From assembly GCF_000162755.2 (NCBI RefSeq), contig NZ_JH413811.1, positions 10,058-56,523 on the forward strand: DNA of 46,466 nucleotides, read 5' to 3'. Position 1 is the stretch's first letter, and each line of letters opens with the position of its first letter. Positions 34,672 through 43,511 of the stretch are shown here, in pieces. Origin of the DNA: Legionella drancourtii LLAP12 (GTDB taxonomy: Bacteria > Pseudomonadota > Gammaproteobacteria > Legionellales > Legionellaceae). The position numbers and the translations under genes were made by a program. The notes under the pieces are model-generated. The model was not told where the DNA came from and did no database searches. It saw nothing but the letters and a program-made list of their open reading frames with translations.

Positions 34672-35890
34672 AATACTCTCTCCCAACACTCTGCCGCTCA
34701 TTGTCCATACTCTGACGCTCATTACCCCTATTTTGACGCTCATTGCTCATATGCTGGCGCTCTTTGCTCATACTCGCACGTTCTGGGTGCATAAAATTAT
34801 TTTCAGTTGGAAACAATTGCTGCTCCTGCTGGGCAAATAGCTCAACAAGCTGATGGCGTGTCGCCATTTTAATATCTTCAGGTACACGCTGACCGTGCGT
34901 TAAATAACTCACGCGTAAACCAGTCTCAATCGCGGCACTTAATGCCCCACCAATAGCCTGAGCTTCATCCAGTTTGGTTAAAATACATTGATCAACGTAA
35001 TTGGTTTCATAACGGTGAATGGCATCAATTAATACTTGATAATGGCTAGTTGCAGGCAAAACTAAAACTTTAGCAATAGACTGCATGTGCGTACTTAAAA
35101 TTTGCATTTGTCTGGCAACCCGCTCATCGGAAGGATTCATTCCCGCGGTATCAATCAAAATTAATTTTTTATCACTTAACTGGCGCAAGACACGTGATAA
35201 GGACACTTCGTCATGCGCAAGACAAACTTGTACCCCGAGAATTTTTCCATAGAGCATCAATTGTTCTTGGGCGGCCATACGGTAAGTATCCATAGTAACC
35301 ATACCTAATTTATCTGCACCAAAACGTAAGGCAAACCGAGCACCAATTTTTGCCAGCGTTGTTGTTTTACCAACACCGGTAGGACCTAAAAAGGCGTAAA
35401 TCCCACCCTCTTCAATTCTGCGCGTATCACGAATAGGTAATTGTTCGGTGATATGGGTTAAAATGGCTTGCCAAGCACGTTGTTGATTTAAATCAGGACG
35501 AACTTGACGTGTCCAAGCAGCGGCTGTAGTTGGACTTACTCCCAGATACAATAGCTTTTGCAACAATACGGTATGTAGCGGCTCACTGCTGCCGCCAACA
35601 CTTCCACCTCTTAATTGGGCTTCAAGCATGCCACGTAAGGTTTGAATTTCCATGCGTAAATCATCAAACGGTGTTTGTGTTTGAAATTTATCTACTTGAC
35701 TGGCTGGTTCAGCACATGCAACAGCGGCCTCAGTTGAAAGAATAGTTTCATCAAAATCAATCGCCGCAACTAATTCTACCCCTCCCTCGACATCGCTACT
35801 GGATAAAATAACTGCCTCAGAACCAAATGCCGCCTTAATTTGTTGCATAGCTGTACGCGTATCTGCAGCGACAAATCGTTTTAATTTCAT
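34658..35890 (-). CDS. flhF: Flagellar SRP-like GTPase FlhF
   Basis: FlhF marks the cell pole and recruits early flagellar parts. The 410-residue protein has an N-terminal B domain starting MKLKRFVAADTRTAMQQIKA, an N domain, and a C-terminal G domain with P-loop FLGPTGVGKTTTLAKIG, DTYRMAAQEQL, LIDTAGM and TKLDEA. The last ~35 residues are an unusual hydrophilic tail of repeated heptads (MSKERQH, MSNERQN, RGNERQS, MDNERQS) encoded by 21-bp tandem repeats. It is separated from flhA by a 219-base gap that may hold its own promoter. Confidence 0.95.
   Translation of the reverse strand: MKLKRFVAADTRTAMQQIKAAFGSEAVILSSSDVEGGVELVAAIDFDETILSTEAAVACAEPASQVDKFQTQTPFDDLRMEIQTLRGMLEAQLRGGSVGGSSEPLHTVLLQKLLYLGVSPTTAAAWTRQVRPDLNQQRAWQAILTHITEQLPIRDTRRIEEGGIYAFLGPTGVGKTTTLAKIGARFALRFGADKLGMVTMDTYRMAAQEQLMLYGKILGVQVCLAHDEVSLSRVLRQLSDKKLILIDTAGMNPSDERVARQMQILSTHMQSIAKVLVLPATSHYQVLIDAIHRYETNYVDQCILTKLDEAQAIGGALSAAIETGLRVSYLTHGQRVPEDIKMATRHQLVELFAQQEQQLFPTENNFMHPERASMSKERQHMSNERQNRGNERQSMDNERQSVGREYYVES
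34691..34774. repeat. Four 21-bp tandem repeats in the 3' end of flhF
   Basis: Units at 34691-34711, 34712-34732, 34733-34753 and 34754-34774 share the plus-strand core TGACGCTCATT with variation elsewhere. Each encodes one xxNERQx heptad of the FlhF tail. The copy number could vary between strains without breaking the frame. Confidence 0.8.
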
Positions 35891-35984
35891 AAAGCTCCCC
35901 CTGCTTATGACGGGTACATAAAGAAAATTGCTCTAAGTACCATTTCCGTTTTAAATTCATTATTGCTTTTACTGTAAAACCCAT

Positions 35985-36015
35985 GTCCCTACGTCTCACG
36001 ATTTATCCGTGGGAC
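35985..36015. repeat. Hairpin in the flhA-flhF gap
   Basis: GTCTCACG at 35993-36001 region and CGTGGGAC at 36008-36015 form a stem with one mismatch; an overlapping alternative uses GTCCCTACG at 35985-35993. The remaining 35891-36109 gap shows no gene. It is REP-like or an attenuator between flhA and flhF. Confidence 0.4.
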
Positions 36016-36109
36016 CTAAGCAAGAATTTTTTCCAATACTTATTGAAAACTACAGTTCTAAGTCTTTAAACTTAAGAGCAATATTCCTGACTAGCATACT
36101 TTATATCAG

Positions 36110-38191
36110 TTAACCAACTGTGCCAATTATTCTTATTTGTTTATTGTCAGGAATTTCCTGATATGACAAAACATGAAAATCATGGGATATATTACGTACA
36201 AAGCGCGCCAACACCGAACGGATCCCCGGTTGTACAACCAATACAGAACTTTCTTGTTTTGCCTGCTGTTGCATTGCCAACTGTGTTAAAGAATGTTGTA
36301 TTTTATCAGCCATGCCTGGTTCAAAGTTTATGCCACTAGAACTGCCATTTTGAATTGTGCTCTGCAATAATTGTTCCAACTCTGGTTTTAATGTGATAAT
36401 TGATAATTCTTCATTCATTCCACTAATTTTTTGTGTGATTAACCGCGATAAAGCGATGCGTACCTGACTAATTAAAAAATCGGTATCTTTCGATCTTGGA
36501 GCTACTTCTGCTAAAGTTTCGACAATAGTCCGCGTATCCGTTAATGGAATCTGTTCTATTAAAAGTCCTTGTAAGACTTTATTGACCATTCCCAATGAAA
36601 GACCATCGGGTACTAACTCTTTAACGAGCTTAGGCGAAGTGACAGCAAGTTTATCTAACAGTTGTTGCGTTTCTTCGTAACCCAATAATTGCTGGCTATT
36701 GCGTTCTAAAATTTGGCTTAAATGAGTAGCAACAACCGTAGATACATCTACCACCGTATAACCCAAGGTATGCGCCTGTTCTTTTTGATTTTCATTAATC
36801 CACACTGCTTCCATACCAAAAGCAGGATCATGCCCTTTTATTCCTTCCAGTTCACCAAATACCTGTCCAGGATTAATCGCCAATGCACGCTCTGGGTGAA
36901 TAATAGCCTCCCCCATAATCACTCCAGCAAGGCTGATTCGGTATTGATTGGGTTTTAAATCCAAATTATCACGCACGTGAACAGAAGGAATTAAGAAACC
37001 TAGTTCTTGCGATATTTTCTTGCGAACCCCTTTGATACGAGTGAGTAAAATACCCCCTTGCGTATTATCAACCAAGGGGATCAAGCGATACCCAACTTCC
37101 AAACTAATTACATCTACAGGATTTACATCATCCCAAGACAGCTCGCTTGAAATACCAGGTCCCGGTACTATAGGCGCCTCACTTTCTTGTTTCACTTTCA
37201 CTTGAAGCTTTTCCTTATCTTGATGAGCCAATAAATAAGCCATCCCACCAAGACCAATGGACAGCAAAATAAATGCAACATGAGGCATACCGGGAATAAT
37301 ACCAATAACCCCCATAATTGCTGAGGCAATAATCAAAGAGCGCGGATTCGCCACCACTTGCGAAATAAGTGCGTGTCCCATGTTTTGAGCACTGGATACA
37401 CGTGTCACAATAATCGCGGCAGCCGTAGACAACACCAACGAGGGTACTTGAGCAACAAGACCGTCCCCGATGGTTAATAAAATATAATTATGCAAGGCAT
37501 CGGAAACACTCATTGAGTGTTGAAAGACACCAATAATTAACCCTCCCACCATGTTGATGACCAGGATTAATATCCCGGCAACAGCATCCCCACGGACAAA
37601 TTTACTCGCACCATCCATAGAGCCATAAAAATCAGCTTCCTGAGCAACCTCTAATCGGCGTTTAATCGCTTGTTCCTGATTAATCAAACCAGCATTCAAA
37701 TCAGCATCAATAGCCATTTGCTTTCCCGGCAAAGAATCTAAAGTAAAGCGTGCGCTAACTTCAGATACGCGTCCCGCCCCCTTGGTTACTACAACAAAAT
37801 TAATGACCAGTAAGATAATAAAAACAACCAAACCAACTGTGTAATTTCCGCCAATGACCACTTCGCCGAATGATTGAATGACGTGGCCAGCAGCATCGGT
37901 ACCATTATGACCATTTAACAAAACCACACGTGTTGAGGCGACGTTTAAGGCCAAACGCAATAAAGTAGCCAACAAAATCACGGTAGGAAATACAGCGAAA
38001 TCTAAAGGTCGTTCGCTATAAATTACCGCCAATAACACAACCAATGATAAGGCTATATTAAAAGTAAAAAATACGTCTAATAAAAATGGAGGCAGTGGCA
38101 GCATCATCATGCCAAGCATAACGACTAGCATCAATGGTGTACCTAATCCTTGACGCATCCAATACTGCAAATGTTGCATTACATTATTCAT
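36110..38191 (-). CDS. flhA: Flagellar export gate protein FlhA
   Basis: FlhA is the large subunit of the flagellar type III export gate; it uses the proton gradient and docks substrate-chaperone complexes. The 693-residue length matches the family (~690). The first ~330 residues hold about eight transmembrane helices and the FHIPEP signature region (RFTLDSLPGKQMAIDADLNA). The cytoplasmic domain follows (EVGYRLIPLVDNTQGGILLT, RDNLDLKPNQYRISL, YTVVDVSTVVATHLSQIL). The start overlaps the flhB stop by one base (TAATG). Confidence 0.98.
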   Translation of the reverse strand: MNNVMQHLQYWMRQGLGTPLMLVVMLGMMMLPLPPFLLDVFFTFNIALSLVVLLAVIYSERPLDFAVFPTVILLATLLRLALNVASTRVVLLNGHNGTDAAGHVIQSFGEVVIGGNYTVGLVVFIILLVINFVVVTKGAGRVSEVSARFTLDSLPGKQMAIDADLNAGLINQEQAIKRRLEVAQEADFYGSMDGASKFVRGDAVAGILILVINMVGGLIIGVFQHSMSVSDALHNYILLTIGDGLVAQVPSLVLSTAAAIIVTRVSSAQNMGHALISQVVANPRSLIIASAIMGVIGIIPGMPHVAFILLSIGLGGMAYLLAHQDKEKLQVKVKQESEAPIVPGPGISSELSWDDVNPVDVISLEVGYRLIPLVDNTQGGILLTRIKGVRKKISQELGFLIPSVHVRDNLDLKPNQYRISLAGVIMGEAIIHPERALAINPGQVFGELEGIKGHDPAFGMEAVWINENQKEQAHTLGYTVVDVSTVVATHLSQILERNSQQLLGYEETQQLLDKLAVTSPKLVKELVPDGLSLGMVNKVLQGLLIEQIPLTDTRTIVETLAEVAPRSKDTDFLISQVRIALSRLITQKISGMNEELSIITLKPELEQLLQSTIQNGSSSGINFEPGMADKIQHSLTQLAMQQQAKQESSVLVVQPGIRSVLARFVRNISHDFHVLSYQEIPDNKQIRIIGTVG

Positions 38192-39327
38192 TAAACATCC
38201 TCCTCACGTACAAGTTCAGGTGGAATAGGTACATTTTGTAATATCTCTGGTTTGTAGTCATAACGTTTTTTATCACGCAACTGGAATACATAAGCCAATA
38301 CTTGCGCTACAGCAATATACAGCCCTCGGGGAATTTCAGCATTTAATTTGGTAGAAAAATAAAGAGCACGGGCTAAAGGAGGCACAGAGATAATGGGTAT
38401 CTCATGTTCCTTAGCAACCTTATTGATTTGGAATGCCACTAAATCTTTACCTTTAGCGACAACAACGGGGGCCTTATTCCCTTTTTCTTTATACCTGATG
38501 GCTACTGCATAATGAGTTGGGTTGGTTAACACCACATTGGCGGTAGGGATTTCCGTCATCATGCGGCGCTTTGCGATTTCTTGTTGCGCGCGACGGATGG
38601 CATTTTTTACTTCGGGTTTACCTTCAGTCTCTTTATATTCATCTCTTAATTCCTGTTTGGTCATCTTCATATTCTTGTTGTGCTCATACAACTGAAAAGG
38701 CACGTCAAGCATGGCAATTAACAGTAAGCTTGCAGCAACTAAAACGAAACATTTAACAACAATAAGCGCGCCACTACCAATAGCGGTTTCTATAGGGACA
38801 TGTGCTAAAGAGAGCAAGGTAGGAATTTGTGATTTAAGTACGATGACCGCTACACTAGCGACCAAAACAAACTTAAAAAAAGATTTAATCATTTCAACAA
38901 AATTTTTCAGCGAAACCATGCGCTTAAGCCCTTGGAACACATTTAATCGCGAAAATTTTGGCTGCACGACTTTGGCACTAAAAACCCACCCGCCCATCAC
39001 CAATGGAGCCGCCAAAGACACTACAAAAATAAAAATGAGAATAGGGACCAAAGCCCAAAATCCCATTTTCGCTAAGAAGAATAAACGCTCTAAACTAACT
39101 ACTGGCGTAATTATTACATTCGTATCAAATTCAAAAGAATGGCGCATCATCAGCGCTAATTGATCCGATAATTGCTTACCAAAGGCAAGAAATCCCACTG
39201 CCGTAAATAATAAAGCAACCGTAGTATTAAAATCTTTCGAACGCGCAACCTGGCCTTTCTGACGTGCTTCTTTTAGTCGTTTGGCCGAGGGCTGTTCGGT
39301 TTTTTCATCGTTATTTTGCTCTGACAT
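38191..39327 (-). CDS. flhB: Flagellar export switch protein FlhB
   Basis: FlhB switches export from rod/hook parts to filament parts. The 378-residue protein has four transmembrane helices, about 33-55, 88-112, 145-165 and 185-208. The autocleavage site NPTH falls at residues 269-272, the same position as in Salmonella FlhB. The basic N-terminal NNDEKTEQPSAKRLKEARQK is typical. Its start overlaps the fliR stop by one base (TGATG), and its stop overlaps flhA, giving a tightly coupled chain. Confidence 0.98.
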   Translation of the reverse strand: MSEQNNDEKTEQPSAKRLKEARQKGQVARSKDFNTTVALLFTAVGFLAFGKQLSDQLALMMRHSFEFDTNVIITPVVSLERLFFLAKMGFWALVPILIFIFVVSLAAPLVMGGWVFSAKVVQPKFSRLNVFQGLKRMVSLKNFVEMIKSFFKFVLVASVAVIVLKSQIPTLLSLAHVPIETAIGSGALIVVKCFVLVAASLLLIAMLDVPFQLYEHNKNMKMTKQELRDEYKETEGKPEVKNAIRRAQQEIAKRRMMTEIPTANVVLTNPTHYAVAIRYKEKGNKAPVVVAKGKDLVAFQINKVAKEHEIPIISVPPLARALYFSTKLNAEIPRGLYIAVAQVLAYVFQLRDKKRYDYKPEILQNVPIPPELVREEDV

Positions 39328-40097
39328 CAGTGTAACATCCCTACAACAAAGCGCATTCCTTCATCAATAATATCTACCATTTGTGCCGCAACACTAGGCA
39401 AACCAATTTTAATAACTACAATACCCATTAACAAGGTAATAGGGAATCCTAAAGAGAAAATATTCAATTGCGGCGCAGCACGCGCCATAACCCCGAATGA
39501 TAAACTAACGACAAGTAAAGACAATAAAGCCGGTATCGAAATCAGTAATGCTTTTTTAAACATCCAGCTCGAAATGGTAATGACATGCCATAACATGGAT
39601 GATGTTACTCCACTATGACCCACAGGCATTTTCTTAAAACTATCCATTAGTGTTTCAATAATCATTAAATGTCCATTTAACGCCAAAAAAATTAAGGTCA
39701 TCATGATTAAATACAATTGCCCTACCAAAGGAACACTGGCCTTACTGGCGGGATCCACCATCACAGCAAATCCCATTCCTGCTTGCATAGAAATAATTTG
39801 CCCACCCAGAATAAATACCTGAAAAGTAAATTGCAATACAAAACCCATGAGCAGGCCTAAAAGCAATTCCTGTGCGATGTAAACAATATAAGCACCATTA
39901 AAATTAAGAAAAGTCAGTTCTTCAGGCACCAAAGGCGAGCAAACCCAACTTAAAACAAAAAGAAAAATTACCTTAACTCGACTGGGCAAAAGTACCGAGG
40001 AAAAAACGGGTACCGAAAGCAATAATCCGCCAATACGTGCAAAAGGCCACATTACTTGGCTTATCACCCGTATCAATGTTTGATAATCAAAATCCAT
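39327..40097 (-). CDS. fliR: Flagellar export gate protein FliR
   Basis: FliR, with FliP and FliQ, forms the helical export gate in the basal body. The 256-residue protein is almost wholly hydrophobic, with about six membrane segments starting at residue 10. The family regions PFARIGGLLLSVPVFSS, GAYIVYIAQELLLGLLMGF and GGQIISMQAGMGFAVMVDP are present. It starts one base after the fliQ stop and overlaps flhB, consistent with polycistronic expression. Confidence 0.97.
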   Translation of the reverse strand: MDFDYQTLIRVISQVMWPFARIGGLLLSVPVFSSVLLPSRVKVIFLFVLSWVCSPLVPEELTFLNFNGAYIVYIAQELLLGLLMGFVLQFTFQVFILGGQIISMQAGMGFAVMVDPASKASVPLVGQLYLIMMTLIFLALNGHLMIIETLMDSFKKMPVGHSGVTSSMLWHVITISSWMFKKALLISIPALLSLLVVSLSFGVMARAAPQLNIFSLGFPITLLMGIVVIKIGLPSVAAQMVDIIDEGMRFVVGMLH

Positions 40098-40098
40098 C

Positions 40099-40368
40099 TT
40101 AACCTATTAAATAAGGAATATTGCTAATTAAAGAATCTGTATAATTCACCATGGTTTTTAATAACCAGGGACCTGCAAACACCATAACTAAAAAAGTAAC
40201 AAACAATTTAGGGATAAAACTTAAGCTCGACTCATTAATTTGTGTCGCGGCTTGAAACATCGCCACGATCAAGCCAACCAGCAAACCAGGAACAATTAAT
40301 ACCGTCATCAATAACAACATGACATAAACGGCTTCGCTAAATATAGAAACAACCGACTCCGGGGTCAT
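40099..40368 (-). CDS. fliQ: Flagellar export gate protein FliQ
   Basis: This is the small export-gate subunit of 89 residues, the usual family length. Two transmembrane helices lie at about 15-38 and 50-72, with the conserved GLLVGLIVAMFQAATQINES between them. A GAGGAG-like ribosome site (AGAGGAGAGGTT) precedes the ATG. Unlike its neighbours it is not coupled to the gene before it: a 122-base gap with a REP-like word (CATTCCCGCATAAGCTGGGA) separates it from fliP. Confidence 0.97.
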   Translation of the reverse strand: MTPESVVSIFSEAVYVMLLLMTVLIVPGLLVGLIVAMFQAATQINESSLSFIPKLFVTFLVMVFAGPWLLKTMVNYTDSLISNIPYLIG

Positions 40369-40490
40369 AACCTCTCCTCTACTGCCGTTAAATTAAAGAA
40401 ATCAGGCATTCCCGCATAAGCTGGGACAACAGGTTCTTAGAAATTTGAAGCATAAAATTCTTAACTTAATGGCAGTGCTCTTCCAATGCC

Positions 40491-41240
40491 CTAACTAATC
40501 GCAAAACTCGATGCCAAAGAGCCAAGGATTAACGTCCAGCCATCAACCATCACAAACAACATAATTTTAAATGGTAAGGAAATAATCAAAGGCGACAACA
40601 TCATCATCCCCATAGCCATTAAAACGCTCGATACAACCAAATCAATAATTAAAAATGGCAAAAATAAAATAAAACCAATTTGAAAGGCCGTTTTCAATTC
40701 ACTGGTTATAAAAGCAGGGATAATGACACTCATAGGTACATCGTTTAATGAAGCGGGTTGTTTATTGGCAAATTTTTCAAACAAAGCCAGGTCATTTTTG
40801 CGTGTTTGATTCAACATAAAATCACGTAGTGGTTCTTGTGCATTTGCCATAGCTTGTGGGAATTTTATAGTCTCGGCTAAATACGGCTGCAGAGCAGTGT
40901 CATTAATCTTATTAAACGTTGGTGCCATCACAAAATACGTCATAAATAAGGCAATGCCAATTAATACTTGGTTCGTAGGAGCCTGCGCCAGACCAATTGC
41001 CTGGCGTAAAATGGATAAAACAATAATGATCCTTGTAAATGCCGTCATTGCCATAAGCATTCCTGGCAAAACCGTTAACAAAGTCATGAAAATTAAAATT
41101 TGCAAATTAACACTGTATGCCTGTCCACCATTAGCGCTTGGTTGCATAGTCATTGCAGGTAATGAGAAAGAGGCTGCTTGTAATACAAACGGCAAGAAAC
41201 TAAGTAAGGCAATAAGGATAAAATAATTCTTTAATTTCAT
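40491..41240 (-). CDS. fliP: Flagellar export gate protein FliP
   Basis: FliP forms the core of the export gate. The 249-residue protein has a cleavable signal peptide (about residues 1-22, ending LQAASF), unusual for the other gate proteins but normal for FliP, then four transmembrane helices. Signatures include [19 protein letters not shown] and [20 protein letters not shown] near the first half, and [20 protein letters not shown] and [11 protein letters not shown] at the end. It starts five bases after the fliO stop. Confidence 0.98.
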   Translation of the reverse strand: MKLKNYFILIALLSFLPFVLQAASFSLPAMTMQPSANGGQAYSVNLQILIFMTLLTVLPGMLMAMTAFTRIIIVLSILRQAIGLAQAPTNQVLIGIALFMTYFVMAPTFNKINDTALQPYLAETIKFPQAMANAQEPLRDFMLNQTRKNDLALFEKFANKQPASLNDVPMSVIIPAFITSELKTAFQIGFILFLPFLIIDLVVSSVLMAMGMMMLSPLIISLPFKIMLFVMVDGWTLILGSLASSFAIS

Positions 41241-41245
41241 AGTTA

Positions 41246-41581
41246 TTATTTCACTACCACAGATTTAAACAATTCTGCAAATGATGGTTTATTTGTTGAA
41301 TCAAACCCGAAAGGGAGCTCTTCGCCAAAATCATACAAAAGTGTGACATGCCCCGAACCAAACCCCAGGAGCAAATACCGAGCCCCCACTTTCAACAACA
41401 TTATTTTTTCCTTAGGTCCTAGCATCATGCTGGCAATGGATTGAAACCCTTTGGATGAGCCTAAATGAACATTTTGTAATCGCTTCACAAGCCAGGATAA
41501 AACCAGAATAAGTAATAAAACCAATAACAAGCCCAGCACTACGCGCATGAGCTCGCCTTGAGTAATTGCATGTTGAATCAT
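41246..41581 (-). CDS. fliO: Flagellar assembly protein FliO
   Basis: FliO assists FliP assembly and stability. The 111-residue protein has one N-terminal transmembrane helix, about 10-31 ([20 protein letters not shown]). A small cytoplasmic beta domain follows ([34 protein letters not shown]). The start overlaps the fliN stop by four bases (ATGA). FliO is poorly conserved; the call rests on this fold pattern and on the position between fliN and fliP. Confidence 0.93.
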   Translation of the reverse strand: MIQHAITQGELMRVVLGLLLVLLLILVLSWLVKRLQNVHLGSSKGFQSIASMMLGPKEKIMLLKVGARYLLLGFGSGHVTLLYDFGEELPFGFDSTNKPSFAELFKSVVVK

Positions 41582-41898
41582 CTTAATCGCTTAATCCGCT
41601 CAGCCTTACTCACAATGTCAGTTAAACGCACACCAAATTTATCATTGACGACAACGACTTCTCCATGTGCAACTAATGTACCATTGACTAAGACATCCAG
41701 AGGATCACCGGCTAAACGATCAAGAGGAACAATCCCGCCCTGATTTAACTGAAGTAAGTTACGTATGGTCATTTTGGTACGACCGATTTCTACAGTAACT
41801 GACACAGGTATGTCTAAAATCAAATCCATTTTTTCACTGTCAGCTTCCTGAGGCAATGTTGTTTGTTTTGGTTGTTCCATTGCTGAATCTTGCGCCAT
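41578..41898 (-). CDS. fliN: Flagellar motor switch protein FliN
   Basis: FliN forms the lower C-ring with FliM and helps dock export cargo. The 106-residue protein has a variable acidic N-terminus and a C-terminal SpoA domain: LDIPVSVTVEIGRTKMTIRN, LLQLNQGGIVPLDRLAGDPL, DVLVNGTLVAHGEVVVVNDK, FGVRLTDIVS. Its start lies nine bases after the fliM stop; its end overlaps fliO. Confidence 0.97.
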   Translation of the reverse strand: MAQDSAMEQPKQTTLPQEADSEKMDLILDIPVSVTVEIGRTKMTIRNLLQLNQGGIVPLDRLAGDPLDVLVNGTLVAHGEVVVVNDKFGVRLTDIVSKAERIKRLR

Positions 41899-41907
41899 CC
41901 CAATCCC

Positions 41908-42984
41908 CTAATAACTAATATTTTTTATTATTTTTAAAGCACGTTTTTCGTTGGCTGTACCTAAGGTTGCAGTATATCCCGGGGTACCTTCAACATCCAA
42001 GGTAACTATTTCTTTCATTTCCATCGGTATAAAATCACCTGCCTGCCAAGACATTACAGTGCCTAAGGTACTTTTTGTTTGCGCCATTGCAGAGCTGATA
42101 ACTAACTCAACATCCATTAATTCTTCTTTTAATGATTTGACCCAGTTTGGATCAATTTCATCGTCTGGACGGGAGGCTCCTAATTCCAATTGTTCCTTAA
42201 TGGGTTCAACCATGGTGTACGGTAAAATAAAGTAAAAATCACCTGTCTCTTTGCCAAAATCCAATGAAAAACGCACCACCAAGAGCATTTCATCAGGTTC
42301 GGCGATATTGACTAATTGAGGGTTTGTTTCATCATTAAATTTGCTAATATCCAATTGAATAATTGGTTTCCAGGCTAAAGTCAGATTTGCAATCAGCTTT
42401 GTAGTGACCGCTTCCATGACACGCAATTCAGTAGCAGTAAAGTCAGTTCTATCTTTTTGCGCCAAAAATTGTGTACTACCACCAAAATAATAATCCACCA
42501 AATCATAAACAAAAGTACTATCAAACATGATAATCCCTTTGCCGCGCAATGGTTTAAATTTATAAATGCTCATCAAACTTGGATTTGGCAAGCTTTCCAT
42601 GAAATCACGATGCTTGATAATTAACATTTGATCTTGAGTAATTTCAAAATCTTTAGCAGTAAGCTGATAAATATCAGTTGCAAAGGAGCGTACAGCACGA
42701 TCATAGATTCGATCAAGTACAGGCAATTTGCCTTTAACAATTCGCTCTTGAGAAGAGAAATTAAGTGTTTTTACTTCACTGTCATCAAAGACAACCGTAG
42801 ATTCAATTGACGAATCGCTCTCGCTCTCAGCATATTTCCCTGCTCTTGGTGTTTTTTTACGTGGAGATTTTACATCGGCAGTTTCCTGGGTTTCTGCCTC
42901 TTGAGCCTCACCTTCAGAAGACTCATCAACTGATTGCAGAAGAGCATCTATTTCTTCTTGTGATAAAACATTTTTTTCAGCCAT
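41908..42984 (-). CDS. fliM: Flagellar motor switch protein FliM
   Basis: FliM is the C-ring protein that controls rotation direction. The 358-residue protein begins with the CheY-binding peptide LSQEEIDALLQ, then a charged linker. The middle CheC-like domain follows (LPVLDRIYDRAVRSFATDIY, FKPLRGKGIIMFDSTFVYDL, VDYYFGG), and a C-terminal SpoA domain. The CheY-binding motif is retained although no chemotaxis gene is seen in the cluster. It is the first gene of the flagellar block, behind a sigma54 promoter at 43071-43086. Confidence 0.98.
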   Translation of the reverse strand: MAEKNVLSQEEIDALLQSVDESSEGEAQEAETQETADVKSPRKKTPRAGKYAESESDSSIESTVVFDDSEVKTLNFSSQERIVKGKLPVLDRIYDRAVRSFATDIYQLTAKDFEITQDQMLIIKHRDFMESLPNPSLMSIYKFKPLRGKGIIMFDSTFVYDLVDYYFGGSTQFLAQKDRTDFTATELRVMEAVTTKLIANLTLAWKPIIQLDISKFNDETNPQLVNIAEPDEMLLVVRFSLDFGKETGDFYFILPYTMVEPIKEQLELGASRPDDEIDPNWVKSLKEELMDVELVISSAMAQTKSTLGTVMSWQAGDFIPMEMKEIVTLDVEGTPGYTATLGTANEKRALKIIKNISY

Positions 42985-43070
42985 AAGTAATCCATACTAT
43001 CCAATACCTGAACTCAACCATTAAATTCAAGTTACAACAGACTTAATTGTTTTTTCTAAATCGCTTTATA

Positions 43071-43086
43071 TGCAAAATACATGCCA
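43071..43086 (-). promoter_or_regulatory. Sigma54 (RpoN) promoter upstream of fliM
   Basis: The minus strand reads TGGCATGTATTTTGCA, matching TGGCAYG-N4-TTGCW exactly, with the -24 GG and -12 GC ten bases apart. Transcription should start near 43060, about 75 bases before the fliM ATG. In Legionella the flagellar cascade uses RpoN and the activator FleQ, so this is the expected promoter class for the whole fliM-flhA block. Confidence 0.85.
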
Positions 43087-43201
43087 TATAAAAAATTATA
43101 TTTAAATCAAAGGCCTGTCTTATCCACTTCTAATAATTTGACATAACCTAGATGGTTTCGTCAATGATTTGACAAAGATAAGATATCTATTTCATCAGAA
43201 A

Positions 43202-43438
43202 TCACTCATTACTTTCTTCTTGACACTTTTCTTGTGCCATTTTCCGACAATTATCCTGACAATCAATTTGTTCTGAATTTAAACATGCCGAGTTAATGCA
43301 TGCTTGTGCCGCATTATCGATGCATTGCTGCTTATCGTATTTTTGTGCACCTATATTATCTTGGGGAATATCTGCAGCAACAGCAAAAAAAGAGAGAAAA
43401 AAACTTAAAATACCACCTAAAAAAATAACTGCTTTCAT
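43202..43438 (-). CDS. Small exported six-cysteine protein
   Basis: The 78-residue protein has a signal peptide (MKAVIFLGGILSFFLSFFAV, cleavage near AA-DI), so it is exported. The mature part, about 55 residues, has six Cys with spacing C-X7-C-X4-C-X7-C-X3-C-X7-C on predicted helices, suggesting three disulfides in a helical hairpin. I prefer the second of two adjacent ATGs, because AAGGA is then six bases away; the first would add one Met (start 43441). It is upstream of the fliM promoter on the same strand and divergent from the DprE1-like gene. Function unknown. Confidence 0.6.
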   Translation of the reverse strand: MKAVIFLGGILSFFLSFFAVAADIPQDNIGAQKYDKQQCIDNAAQACINSACLNSEQIDCQDNCRKMAQEKCQEESNE

Positions 43439-43511
43439 CATAATTCCTTTTCAATCAATTCTTAAATGAACTATAGTTTTACACCATAATCAACCGTACA
43501 GGCAATCCTAC

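Noticed and set aside
36020-36035. Possible sigma54 site upstream of flhF (TGGAAAAAATTCTTGC on the minus strand)
   Set aside because: The GG and GC are 11 bases apart instead of 10, and the -24 box lacks the usual CAC/CAT.
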